Assembly: GCA_009840175.1 (NCBI GenBank)
Contig: VXOI01000051.1
Location: 1-39,657 of the forward strand
DNA length: 39,657 nucleotides
Direction of reading: 5' to 3'
DNA from: Chloroflexota bacterium
Lineage (GTDB): Bacteria; Chloroflexota; Dehalococcoidia; Lucifugimonadales; UBA3495
A program made the position numbers and the translations under genes. The notes under the pieces were generated by a model that was given only the letters and a program-made list of their open reading frames with translations, made no database searches and was not told where the DNA came from. Shown here piece after piece: positions 22,699 to 30,541 of the stretch. Numbering within the stretch: position 1 is the stretch's first letter; the number at the start of each line of letters is the position of its first letter.

Positions 22699-24681
22699 TC
22701 AGGCGGACGCGGCAGCCGGAGCGCGGGCTGGCGCACGCGCCGGAACGCGGGAAGGTTCAGGCCATAGCGCGATTACGGTTCCCAGAATCATCACGGGCCC
22801 GGCCACCCACATCCACCAGATCAGCGGGTTGACCAGGACGCGCAGCCCGGCGTCGCCGTTGGAGAGGTTTTCGCTGGGAACGACGTAGAAGTCCTCTACC
22901 GGCGTGGAGCGGATGGCGGCGCGAGTGGACGCCATGTTGAAGCTGGGATAGAAGGCCCGGTTGGGGCTGATGGTGTCCAGCAACTCGCCGTCTCGGTAGA
23001 CTTCCACCGACGATATGAACTCGGTACGGTTTCCGAACACTGCCTGGGTGGTGCCCAGGTAGCGGATTTCGTAGTCCTCAATGATGGCGGTCTCGCCGGG
23101 TGACAGCACCACGTCCTTCTGCGTGTTGAAGAAAGCCGTGCCCACAATCCCCAGAGCCACCATGATCACGGCCAGATGCACAACGTAGCCGCCATAGCGC
23201 GGGCGGTTGGCCCAGATAAGATGCAGGAAGGCTACGGCGTAGTTTTCCTGGGAATTGCGGTGCCGGGCGCGGACGCCGCGATACCACTCCATCAGGATTC
23301 CGGCGGCGACGAAGGCAGCCAACCCGAACCCGGCGACCGCGAAGGGCTTGACGATGCCCAATGCCAGCAACGCCGCCACGGTCAGCGCCGCCACGGCAGC
23401 AGGGACGGTCAGGGCGCGGCGAACGCTGGCCCAGTTGGCCCGGCGCCAGGGCAGCATCGGCCCCACGCCCATCAGGAACACCAGCCCCAGCATCAACGGC
23501 CCGTTGACCTGGTCGTAGAAAGGTCGCGCGACCGTAATCTGTTCGCCGCTGGTCAGTTCGGAGATAAGTGGATAGACCGTTCCCCAGAGGGTGACGAAGG
23601 CGATGGCCAGCAGCAACAGGTTGTTGACCAGGAAAGCCGCCTCTCGCGACAGCATGGAGTCAAGGTTCTGAGCGCTTTTCAGAAGTGGATAGCGCCAGAA
23701 GAAGATGATGAATGGGACTATCAGGCCCACGCCCAAGAACATCAGGAATATCCAGCCCAAGTCGGACTCTCCGAAGGAGTGCACCGAAGGCACAGACCCG
23801 CCCCGATTCATAAACATCCCGTAGAGGGCAAGGGCGAAAGCCACGTTGATCAGGGCGATGTTCCACATTCGGAACATCCCTCGTCGCTTCTGCACCATTA
23901 TGGAGTGAATGAAGGCGGTGAGGGCCAGCCAGGGCATGAACGCGGCGTTCTCCACCGGGTCCCAAAACCAGTAGCCGCCCCAGCCGAGGATGGTGTAGGC
24001 CCACCATGAACCAAGCAGCAGACCACTTGCCAGCAGCGCCCAGGTGATGATTCCCCAGACGCGCCCCGGGTCCACCCATTCGTCACCGGTCTTGCGCGCC
24101 AGCAGCCCACCGAGGGCAAAGGCGAAGGGGACGCTGATGCCCACCAGCCCAGCCATCAGCGCGGGCGGGTGGAAGAACATACCGAAGTGAGTGAGCAGTG
24201 GGTTGATGCCTTCGCCGTCTGGGGGAACGAAAGGCAGCTTGTCAAAGGGGTTGGCCATGAAGGCCATGACGGCTAGGAAGAAGGTCAGCACCAGCATCAG
24301 TACGCCGGTGGTGTAGGGCAGGGCATCCCGCACTCGCTCAGGCGCTCGCCACACCGCCACCGCCGCCATCACCGACAGCACCATGGCAATGTAGAGCAGC
24401 GAGCCTTCGTTGCCGGCGTAGAAGGCAACCCACGTGAAACGGTCGGGCATTGCCAAATCGCTGTGGCGGGCGACGTAGGCAATCTCGAAGTCCCGCGCTA
24501 TGAAGGAAACTACCAGCGAAAGTGTGGACACGAACAACACAACCACGGTGGCGTACATGGCGGCCTGCGCGCTATCCACCAACGCCGTCGAGCCTCGCAG
24601 CTTTCCGGCCACCGACCCCACGGCGGAGTAGGCGGCCAGCGCCAAGGCCATCCACAGGCTGATTGCGCCCAGGTCGCCCAT
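22699..24681 (-). CDS. ccmF: CcmF-type haem lyase subunit
   Basis: A 660-residue polytopic membrane protein that joins haem to apocytochrome c in System I maturation. The WWD haem-handling domain is clear (GSWWAYTILGWGGYWFWDPVENAAFMPWLALTA, split by a few residues), with conserved histidines in LLTHFGMFFHPPALM and a SVHSF segment, plus many hydrophobic helices. There is a C-terminal periplasmic loop (about residues 530-620) before a final helix (IWWMWVAGPVMILGTVIAL). The length fits CcmF. It starts one base after the ccmH stop, so they are one transcript. CcmA-E were not found in this window and must be elsewhere or replaced. Confidence 0.93.
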   Translation of the reverse strand: MGDLGAISLWMALALAAYSAVGSVAGKLRGSTALVDSAQAAMYATVVVLFVSTLSLVVSFIARDFEIAYVARHSDLAMPDRFTWVAFYAGNEGSLLYIAMVLSVMAAVAVWRAPERVRDALPYTTGVLMLVLTFFLAVMAFMANPFDKLPFVPPDGEGINPLLTHFGMFFHPPALMAGLVGISVPFAFALGGLLARKTGDEWVDPGRVWGIITWALLASGLLLGSWWAYTILGWGGYWFWDPVENAAFMPWLALTAFIHSIMVQKRRGMFRMWNIALINVAFALALYGMFMNRGGSVPSVHSFGESDLGWIFLMFLGVGLIVPFIIFFWRYPLLKSAQNLDSMLSREAAFLVNNLLLLAIAFVTLWGTVYPLISELTSGEQITVARPFYDQVNGPLMLGLVFLMGVGPMLPWRRANWASVRRALTVPAAVAALTVAALLALGIVKPFAVAGFGLAAFVAAGILMEWYRGVRARHRNSQENYAVAFLHLIWANRPRYGGYVVHLAVIMVALGIVGTAFFNTQKDVVLSPGETAIIEDYEIRYLGTTQAVFGNRTEFISSVEVYRDGELLDTISPNRAFYPSFNMASTRAAIRSTPVEDFYVVPSENLSNGDAGLRVLVNPLIWWMWVAGPVMILGTVIALWPEPSRVPARAPARAPAAASA

Positions 24682-24682
24682 A

Positions 24683-25306
24683 CTAAGCTCCCTCTCCTTC
24701 CTGGGGAGGGTTGGGGTGGGGGCGGCTGCCCCGGCGAGATGCCAATTGCCGGTCTACTATTTCCAAGTACGAGGAAAGCTCTGGGTCATTAGGCGGCGGT
24801 TCTGTGGCAGGTTCGGGCGGCGAACCACCGGAAGGCTCCGCCGCCGGGCCGGAGACGGCAGAGATTGCAGGCTGCCTGCGGCCAGTCATGGCGCGGATTA
24901 TCAGGAACAGGGATCCCAGTCCTGCGGCCACGCCCACGATGGGCAGAATCCAGGCCAGCAGGTTGGTCCCGGACTTTGGCGGCGCCGCCAGGATGTCGGG
25001 GCCGTAGCGGTCAACGAAGTAGTCCAGAATTTCCTCGCGCGTCCTGCCTTCGGCCAGCATTTCCCGTATTACGGCACGCATCTGGAAGGAGATTTCCACC
25101 TGCGCCTGGTCAATGGTCTCGGCGGGGCAGACCGGGCACATAATCATCCGGTCAATGGCCTGCGCTTCCTCCTCAAGGCTCTCATCAAGGGGCGGAGTCT
25201 GCGCGTGGACGATTTGAGCGGACAGAGATATTACAAGGCAGAAGAAAACTGTCTGGATCAGGATTTTCAGGATTGAAGGATTTTCAAGATGGATAATCCT
25301 GCTCAT
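24683..25306 (-). CDS. ccmH: CcmH/NrfF-like apocytochrome thioreductase subunit
   Basis: A 207-residue protein with the CcmH redox core: DRMIMCPVCPAETIDQAQ (C-P-V-C, compared with the usual C-P-V-C-Q-x-Q-S), then MRAVIREMLAEGRTREEILDYFVDRYGPDILAAPP, followed by one membrane helix (LLAWILPIVGVAAGLGSLFLII). It acts outside the membrane with CcmF on apocytochrome thiols. Two ends are repeat-derived. Residues 1-19 (a signal-peptide region including LKILIQTVFF) are encoded by element E. The C-terminal tail (RPHPNPPQEGEGA) is the C-rich repeat at 24686-24724 in translation. Confidence 0.92.
   Translation of the reverse strand: MSRIIHLENPSILKILIQTVFFCLVISLSAQIVHAQTPPLDESLEEEAQAIDRMIMCPVCPAETIDQAQVEISFQMRAVIREMLAEGRTREEILDYFVDRYGPDILAAPPKSGTNLLAWILPIVGVAAGLGSLFLIIRAMTGRRQPAISAVSGPAAEPSGGSPPEPATEPPPNDPELSSYLEIVDRQLASRRGSRPHPNPPQEGEGA
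24686..24724. repeat. C-rich repeat coding the CcmH tail
   Basis: CTCCCTCTCC...GGGGAGGG type, the same family as 14520-14556. It is translated in ccmH as P-H-P-N-P-P-Q-E-G-E-G-A, followed by TAG directly before the ccmF start. Confidence 0.75.
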
Positions 25307-25334
25307 CCTGTAATCCTAGAATCCTGATTCAGAC
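25251..25334. repeat. TIR hairpin element, copy E (variant termini, codes a signal peptide)
   Basis: Variant termini GTCTGGATCAGGATT (25251-25265) and AATCCTGATTCAGAC (25320-25334), 84 bp, with CAGGATTTT-like units repeating about every 10 bases. It includes the ccmH start (ATG at 25306) and its first 19 codons. The stop of the upstream cytochrome gene (25337-25339) is two bases beyond its edge. Confidence 0.9.
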
Positions 25335-25336
25335 AG

Positions 25337-25891
25337 TTACTTGGGCAGAGAATCTATGTAGTTAGCCAGAGCCCACTGCTCGTCTTCGCTCAGTAGCTTG
25401 CCGAACGGAGGCATAACGGAGTTGGGGCCGAAGGGCCGCACCGTAACTCTCAGGAACCCCTGGATTTCCTGAGGCGTCAGGGTGGTCAGGTCGGGCGTAA
25501 TCGCCGTTTCGTAGCCATAGCTACCTGTCAACAGGTTGAGCACTGGCCCATCGCCCTTTGCGCCCGTCCCGTGGCACATCTGGCAGTTCACTTCGTACAG
25601 GTGCGTAACGGAGCCGTCGGTCGTGTTGGGCGGCGGCGGGTAGAAGGCCACAGCCCCAGCCACGCCCGACAGGCGAGGCGGCTCATGGGACTTGTAGGAC
25701 TGCTGGTAGTGTTGCTCGTAGAAAATATCCACCGGGTAGCTGCCGGAGGTGCAGCCTACCGCAGCCAGGGCGGCCACCAGGACCAGTCCGGCTATCAGCA
25801 GTCTCGCGGGAGGAAGGCGGAAGCGTCCTCCAATGAGGCGGCCCCTCGATGAGTCGAGAGTCAGAATACTATTCTTGAGAAGGCTCATCAT
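25337..25891 (-). CDS. actE: Lipoprotein monohaem cytochrome c (ActE-like)
   Basis: A 184-residue exported cytochrome c. The signal peptide ends in a lipobox (LLIAGLVLVAALAAVGC), so it is probably lipid-anchored. The single haem site is CQMCH, and the distal Met is likely in SVMPPFGKLL. The C-terminal helix DEQWALANYIDSL is typical of class I cytochromes. In alternative complex III the monohaem subunit ActE accepts electrons from ActA/ActB and passes them to an oxidase or soluble carrier. The start is at ATG 25891 (or the next codon, ATG 25888), eight bases after ActD. Confidence 0.88.
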   Translation of the reverse strand: MMSLLKNSILTLDSSRGRLIGGRFRLPPARLLIAGLVLVAALAAVGCTSGSYPVDIFYEQHYQQSYKSHEPPRLSGVAGAVAFYPPPPNTTDGSVTHLYEVNCQMCHGTGAKGDGPVLNLLTGSYGYETAITPDLTTLTPQEIQGFLRVTVRPFGPNSVMPPFGKLLSEDEQWALANYIDSLPK

Positions 25892-25899
25892 TCGGAAGC

Positions 25900-26415
25900 C
25901 TAACCCTGATTTTCGCGGACTACGTCTACTGCGCCCGCCTGAGTGAACAGAGTGGAAACCTCGGTGAGCTGCTCTTCCTCGACGTTGGCCAGCACACCTA
26001 TATAACCCTCGGTGATCCGGGTATCGTAGAGGCCCTGCTTGAAGCTGGGCAACCTGGACTCGAAGATGATGCCAATGATAGTGAAGATGATAGCGGTGAG
26101 CATGGTGCTTTCGTAGGTCACCACGGCCATCGGCGGGAGGGACAGGATCGGCTTGCCCGCCTGCACCATCGGGTAGGCCATTTGGGTCATGGAGGTCAGG
26201 AGAATGCCAATGGTCAGACCGACCAGCGCGCCGCACAGCGGGAATATGTAGAGACGGTGTCCCTCGTGGCGCTCCCCAAAGGCCCCTTCCGGGTAGGGAG
26301 TGTCAGTCAGAAAGTCATAGTCGGTAGGCGGCACGCCAGCCTGTTGCAAGGCATCGCCCGCCTCCGCCGCGTAGTTGGCGTCCTCGAAGAGGCCCAGTAT
26401 CGGTCTTTTAGCCAT
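25900..26415 (-). CDS. actD: ActD-like DUF3341 membrane subunit
   Basis: A 171-residue DUF3341 protein. The N-terminal segment PILGLFEDANYAAEAGDALQQAGV forms an alpha/beta-like domain, and two membrane helices follow (LYIFPLCGALVGLTIGILLTS and STMLTAIIFTIIGIIFES). In the complex it is a small peripheral-plus-membrane subunit with no cofactor. The length and the position between ActC and ActE match the act cluster. Confidence 0.9.
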   Translation of the reverse strand: MAKRPILGLFEDANYAAEAGDALQQAGVPPTDYDFLTDTPYPEGAFGERHEGHRLYIFPLCGALVGLTIGILLTSMTQMAYPMVQAGKPILSLPPMAVVTYESTMLTAIIFTIIGIIFESRLPSFKQGLYDTRITEGYIGVLANVEEEQLTEVSTLFTQAGAVDVVRENQG

Positions 26416-26454
26416 CTTCCGTTCCTTCTGTCGGGTTTCCTGTTGGCGGGGCTT

Positions 26455-26511
26455 TCACCCTCACCCTAACCCTCTCCCTCCCGCTCTTATGAAACGTGGA
26501 GAGGGGATTTT
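26455..26511. repeat. C-rich repeat between actC and actD
   Basis: Reads CACCCTCACCCTAACCC then CTCTCCCTCCCGC, and GAGAGGGGA about 25 bases later gives a loose inverted repeat. It fills most of the 108-base gap between actC and actD. Confidence 0.7.
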
Positions 26512-26523
26512 GTATGCGTTGCT

Positions 26524-27921
26524 CTAGTCTTCCCGGTATACGGCCGGGACGGTTACCCGGCCCACCTGGATTTCGGTACGGAGGATTTCCGCCTCCTTGA
26601 TGTCGTAGAGCGGTATCAGGGGCGCAACTCTGGCGATAACCAGCATCAACATGGACACCAAGGCGAAGGTGGCCCCGATGATAGTCCACTCCACCGCGCT
26701 GGGGCTGTAGATGGTCCACCAACTGAAGGTGAACACCTGCTTGTTCTGCAAGCCCGGCACGATGATGATGAAGCGCTCCAGCCACATCCCGATGTTCACC
26801 GAGATGCAGGCCGCCGACATAATCCACAGGTTGCGGCGGAAGGCCCGGGGCAGCCACAGGGCCACCGGCAGGAAGTACGTCGTGAACACGAACACCATCA
26901 TCCAGATGTTCCACGGGTTCTGCATGAACTGGAGATCGCGCACCGCCAACTCGTCGGCCTCGCGTCCGTAGAAGCCGAAGAGAATCTCCATCACGAAGAA
27001 GTAGAACCAGCCCGTCGCCACCACGATGAGCAGCCGCCCCAGAGCGTCAATGTGCTCGTGGCGGATGTAGTTCTGCCATCCGTAGATGTAGCGCAGGATA
27101 ATCATCACGAAGGCCACGGCGGAGACGCCGGAGTGCACCGCGCCCACCACGAAGTAGGGGGCGAAGATGGTGGAGTGCCAGGTCTTCACCGACACCGCCA
27201 TGCCGAAGTCCCAGGACACTATGGAGTGCACCGAGACGAACACCGGCAGGATCAGGGCTGAGAGAAGCACGCCAGCGATGATTTGCAGCTTCCACTGCCG
27301 CGGGTTGCCCCGCCAGCCCATGGCCAGGATGGCATAGATGCGGTGGCTCATCCCGGTGGTGCGGTCGCGCAGCACAGCGAAGTCGGGTATCAACGCCACC
27401 AGCACGAACAGGATGCTGCTGGTCAGGTAGGTGTAGACCGCCGATGGGTCCCAGACCAGCGGCGAGCGCACGTTGGGCCAGATGCCCCGGGCGTAGTCGT
27501 AGGGCATGAATGGGATGGTGTAAATCCAGTAGATAGTGCGCCAGGGCCGCCCGGTGTGAATCAGGGGCATCATCATGGCCGTCATCAGTGAGAAGACGGT
27601 CAGAATCTCTGCGGCGCGGGTGGCGGGTCTGCGCCACTCGGCCTTGCTCAGGCGCAGGATGGCCGAGAGCATCACCCCGGCGTGGCTGATGCCAATCCAG
27701 AAGACGAAGTTGGTGATGAAAAAGCCCCACATCACCGGGCGGTTGAGGCCGGTCACGCCGAAGCCCTTGTTCACCAGCAGACCGGCGGCTGCGAATCCCC
27801 CCAGCACTATCAGCCCCAGGATGATCACGGAGACCGCGAACCACTTGGGCGAGCGCAGGATGGAGACCAGCAACTCCCGGTTTATCTGGCGGTAGGGTAT
27901 CGGTGTTCGGCCTTCTTGCAT
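26524..27921 (-). CDS. actC: ActC-like NrfD/PsrC membrane subunit
   Basis: A 465-residue NrfD-family protein with about 10 helices, the quinol-oxidising and probable proton-handling subunit of alternative complex III. It is recognised as ActC-like by GVTGLNRPVMWGFFITNFVFWIGISHAGVMLSAILRL and the region RPATRAAEILTVFSLMTAMMMPLIHTGRPW. The His and Asp residues in these segments are those usually linked to quinol binding. The start at ATG 27921 is just after AAAAGG. Confidence 0.92.
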   Translation of the reverse strand: MQEGRTPIPYRQINRELLVSILRSPKWFAVSVIILGLIVLGGFAAAGLLVNKGFGVTGLNRPVMWGFFITNFVFWIGISHAGVMLSAILRLSKAEWRRPATRAAEILTVFSLMTAMMMPLIHTGRPWRTIYWIYTIPFMPYDYARGIWPNVRSPLVWDPSAVYTYLTSSILFVLVALIPDFAVLRDRTTGMSHRIYAILAMGWRGNPRQWKLQIIAGVLLSALILPVFVSVHSIVSWDFGMAVSVKTWHSTIFAPYFVVGAVHSGVSAVAFVMIILRYIYGWQNYIRHEHIDALGRLLIVVATGWFYFFVMEILFGFYGREADELAVRDLQFMQNPWNIWMMVFVFTTYFLPVALWLPRAFRRNLWIMSAACISVNIGMWLERFIIIVPGLQNKQVFTFSWWTIYSPSAVEWTIIGATFALVSMLMLVIARVAPLIPLYDIKEAEILRTEIQVGRVTVPAVYRED

Positions 27922-27928
27922 CCTTTTT

Positions 27929-28006
27929 ATTCACCACAGAGGGCACAGAGATTTTCAGGGGCTTTCATTATATCTCTCTGTGTTCTCCGTGTTCTCTGTG
28001 GTGAAT
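27929..28006. repeat. ATTCACCACAGAG hairpin element between nrfD genes
   Basis: Perfect 13-bp termini ATTCACCACAGAG (27929-27941) and CTCTGTGGTGAAT (27994-28006), with more complementary CACAGAGA/TCTCTGTG inside. It is 78 bp and fills nearly all of the 90-base gap between the two NrfD genes. It is a different family from the GTCTGAA elements. Confidence 0.88.
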
Positions 28007-28011
28007 CCTCC

Positions 28012-29478
28012 TTACTCGGGCTTCGCCAGCACGAGATATTCGCCGCGGATGAAGCGGGACATGCGCTGGTAGAGGGCGCCCTCCTTGACCTCCCAGACCG
28101 AGAGCAGGGGGAGCACCTTGGTGGACAGCATATAGATGAAGGCCGCGCCGCCGATGCCGCCTATCACGATGAAGATGTCCCAGACATCGGGATAGACCGG
28201 GGGCGGCACTTCCACCAGGAACGCCTGGTAGATGTTGCCCGAGTTGGCCCCGCCCACGAAGATGCGGACGGAGAACATCAGCGCGCCCGCCAAGGCCGAC
28301 AGGCCAGCCAGGGGCGGTCCCCAGGCGCTGCGGCGCACCGGGTTCCACAGCAGTAGCAGGAAGGGAATGACGAAGCTGAGGGCCACGTTGGCCGCGAACA
28401 CGCCGCCGTAGGAATTGCCCATCAGGTACCGGATGACGTTCTCCTCCACCAGCAGGCGTCCGTACCAGTAGGTGATGAAGAAGGAGAACAGGTGGTAGGC
28501 CCACAGCAGGGTCAGGCCCAGCTGCACCTTGCTGGCGGCCCAGAAAACGGACTTGCCATAGTATTCGCCGTAGCCGCCCCAGCGCCGCATCACGTAGAGG
28601 ACGATCAGGCACAGGCTCAGGGCGCACTGGAACCCGGTCAGGGTGTAGAACACCGGGAAGATGGCGTCCTTATAGCCTGGGATCATGCTCTGGGCGTAGT
28701 CTGAGCTGATGATGAACTGCACGAAAACCACCAGCATGAAGTAGAAGGCGCCCAGCATGGCCAGCCCCGCCTTCTGCGCGTTCCACTGGCGCTTCGTGCC
28801 GTACCAGTGGCCGGCGAGAGTGCGGTAGAGGGCGCCCCGGAAGCCGGTGGCGGTCAGGCGCCGCTCGGCCATGTCGGGCACCGCCGACAGCCACAGGATT
28901 AGCATGGAGGTTACGGCCAAGCCGACGACGCCGGCCAGGTCCCAGGCATGGGGCGCGCCGATGGGTCCCTCGAACCAGATGGTGCGGCGGATGTCCAAGT
29001 CATGCCCGTGCCCTGGGTTGGGGTTCAGGATGGGGGGCAGGACAATCATCATCGGGATGAACATGAGGATGTTGAAAATCCCCACCACGGCGAACAGCTC
29101 AGAGACCCGGGAAAGGGGGCGTCGCCAGTGGCTCTTGGTGAACCGGAAGGCCACCGCCGCGACAGGGGCGCCGCTGGTAATCACAAAAATGAAAGAGAAG
29201 GTCGCCATGTAGTAGCCCCAGGGGGCGCGGTCGTCGAAACCGTCAGCGGCCGCGCGGGCGATGAAGCCCACGATGCCCAAGACCAGCAGGGCGAAGCTGG
29301 CAAGCAGAACCAGGGTGAACGACCGGGGCATGGAGGATACCTTGTCCGCCATGTCGCGCGTCATCACCCTCGGGTTGGGGAAAACCCACATCCCAGGATA
29401 GTGGCCGCCGGAAATGCCTCCGTGCCCTTCGCCGTGGGCTTGGCCGTGGTGGATATGTTCGCTCTCGCTGGCTGCCAT
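28012..29478 (-). CDS. Second NrfD-family membrane subunit (ActF-slot)
   Basis: A 488-residue NrfD-type protein with about 10 helices. It starts with a His-rich cytosol- or periplasm-facing tail (SEHIHHGQAHGEGHGGISGG), which might bind metal or simply be an acidic/His linker. Family-like stretches are WGYYMATFSFIFVITSGAPVAAVAF and HAWDLAGVVGLAVTSMLILWL. In well-known act clusters the second NrfD subunit (ActF) comes last. Here it sits directly after the Fe-S subunit and before ActC, so ActF is a positional guess. It may be a lineage-specific subunit. Confidence 0.85.
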   Translation of the reverse strand: MAASESEHIHHGQAHGEGHGGISGGHYPGMWVFPNPRVMTRDMADKVSSMPRSFTLVLLASFALLVLGIVGFIARAAADGFDDRAPWGYYMATFSFIFVITSGAPVAAVAFRFTKSHWRRPLSRVSELFAVVGIFNILMFIPMMIVLPPILNPNPGHGHDLDIRRTIWFEGPIGAPHAWDLAGVVGLAVTSMLILWLSAVPDMAERRLTATGFRGALYRTLAGHWYGTKRQWNAQKAGLAMLGAFYFMLVVFVQFIISSDYAQSMIPGYKDAIFPVFYTLTGFQCALSLCLIVLYVMRRWGGYGEYYGKSVFWAASKVQLGLTLLWAYHLFSFFITYWYGRLLVEENVIRYLMGNSYGGVFAANVALSFVIPFLLLLWNPVRRSAWGPPLAGLSALAGALMFSVRIFVGGANSGNIYQAFLVEVPPPVYPDVWDIFIVIGGIGGAAFIYMLSTKVLPLLSVWEVKEGALYQRMSRFIRGEYLVLAKPE

Positions 29479-29492
29479 GTTTCGCTCTTTTT

Positions 29493-29600
29493 GTCTGAAT
29501 CAGGATTTACAGGATTATGGGATTTTCAGGATGGTTACCCGCTCTTGTACGGATGACGGCATCCCATAAATCTCTTCATCTTGATAATCATGATTCAGAC
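29493..29600. repeat. TIR hairpin element, copy F (variant termini)
   Basis: Termini GTCTGAATCAGGATT (29493-29507) and AATCATGATTCAGAC (29586-29600), 108 bp, the longest copy. It fills the gap between the Fe-S gene (stop at 29604-29606, three bases beyond) and the NrfD gene starting at 29478. Confidence 0.9.
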
Positions 29601-29603
29601 TGA

Positions 29604-30440
29604 CTAATGGGCCGCTCCGCCGCCTATGGGATACTTGTCAACCTTCTTGAGATATATGACGTTGGGCTTGGTAGCCATTTCTTCAAGGAGTCGGTACACC
29701 CGGGTCTTGGACTCGTCTATGTACTCCCCGTGGTGGGCCTTGTCGTATTGTTCGTTGGCCTTCTCGAAGTATTGATAGACCGGGCCGCTGGGGTCGGTCT
29801 GCTCGCCGAACTTCAGCGCGTTGGTGGGGCATGCCTGTGCGCAGGCAGGCAGGAAGTTGCCATCCTTCATGCGCTGGTAGTTCAGGTAACGGTCGCTGGC
29901 AGGGATGCTCTCGCCGGTCATTGGCTCGACGCCGCGTCGTTCGACAGTGATTTCGCCGCGCCGGATGCGCTGGACGCAGAAGGAGCAGCGCTCCATGATG
30001 CCCCGGCTGCGGACGGTGACGTCGGGGTTGAGCTGATTGCGCAGGCGCTCGGGCCACTTGGGTTCCCACCAGTTGAAGAAGCGCACCTGGTAGGGGCAGT
30101 TGTTGGCGCAGTAGCGGGTGCCGACGCAGCGGTTGTAGACCTGGACGTTCATGCCCTCGTCGTTGTGGTAGGTGGCGTAGACCGGGCAGACGGGCTCGCA
30201 CGGCGCGTTCTCGCAGTGCTGGCACATTATGGGAATGAAGCGAGCCTTGACGTTGGGGAACTCGCCTTCCCAGTAGCGCTCGATACGTATCCACTCGTAG
30301 GCACGGGCCTGCTGGAAGGATTCCTTGTCGTTGATGGGCAGGTTGTTCTCGGCCTGGCAGGCGACGACACAGGCTTGGCAGCCAGTGCAGCGGTCCAGGT
30401 CTACGACCATTCCCCACTTGTGGTCTATTCTCGTTACCAT
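29604..30440 (-). CDS. actB: Four-cluster Fe-S subunit (ActB Fe-S half)
   Basis: A 278-residue DmsB/NrfC-like ferredoxin with four cluster-binding sets: CTGCQACVVAC near residue 18, CQHCENAPCEPVC, CVGTRYCANNCPY, and CSFC with CAQACP. In the third set the usual second Cys of CxxCRYC is Thr. This change is characteristic of ActB in alternative complex III and leaves a 3Fe-4S cluster there. Electron path: quinol at ActC to the Fe-S clusters to the haems. ActB is usually one fused protein, and here this half is a separate gene, 101 bases after the molybdopterin-type half. Confidence 0.93.
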   Translation of the reverse strand: MVTRIDHKWGMVVDLDRCTGCQACVVACQAENNLPINDKESFQQARAYEWIRIERYWEGEFPNVKARFIPIMCQHCENAPCEPVCPVYATYHNDEGMNVQVYNRCVGTRYCANNCPYQVRFFNWWEPKWPERLRNQLNPDVTVRSRGIMERCSFCVQRIRRGEITVERRGVEPMTGESIPASDRYLNYQRMKDGNFLPACAQACPTNALKFGEQTDPSGPVYQYFEKANEQYDKAHHGEYIDESKTRVYRLLEEMATKPNVIYLKKVDKYPIGGGAAH

Positions 30441-30497
30441 TATTTATTCACCCGTCATTTGTACAAGCGCGGGTACAGGATTATCAGGATGGGGTAC

Positions 30498-30535
30498 GCC
30501 CTCACCCTAACCCTCTCCCTCTGGGAGAGGGAATT
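30498..30535. repeat. CCCTCTCCC/GGGAGAGGG hairpin between the two actB halves
   Basis: Arms CCCTCTCCC (30511-30519) and GGGAGAGGG (30523-30531) with loop TCT, preceded by CCCTCACCCTAA. It ends seven bases before the stop of the molybdopterin-type gene. Both arms are perfect, so it could fold in the mRNA. Confidence 0.8.
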
Positions 30536-30541
30536 TAATCA

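Noticed and set aside
28012-29478. Assigning this NrfD protein firmly as ActF
   Set aside because: Only position and family support it. The order differs from known act clusters, so no symbol is given.
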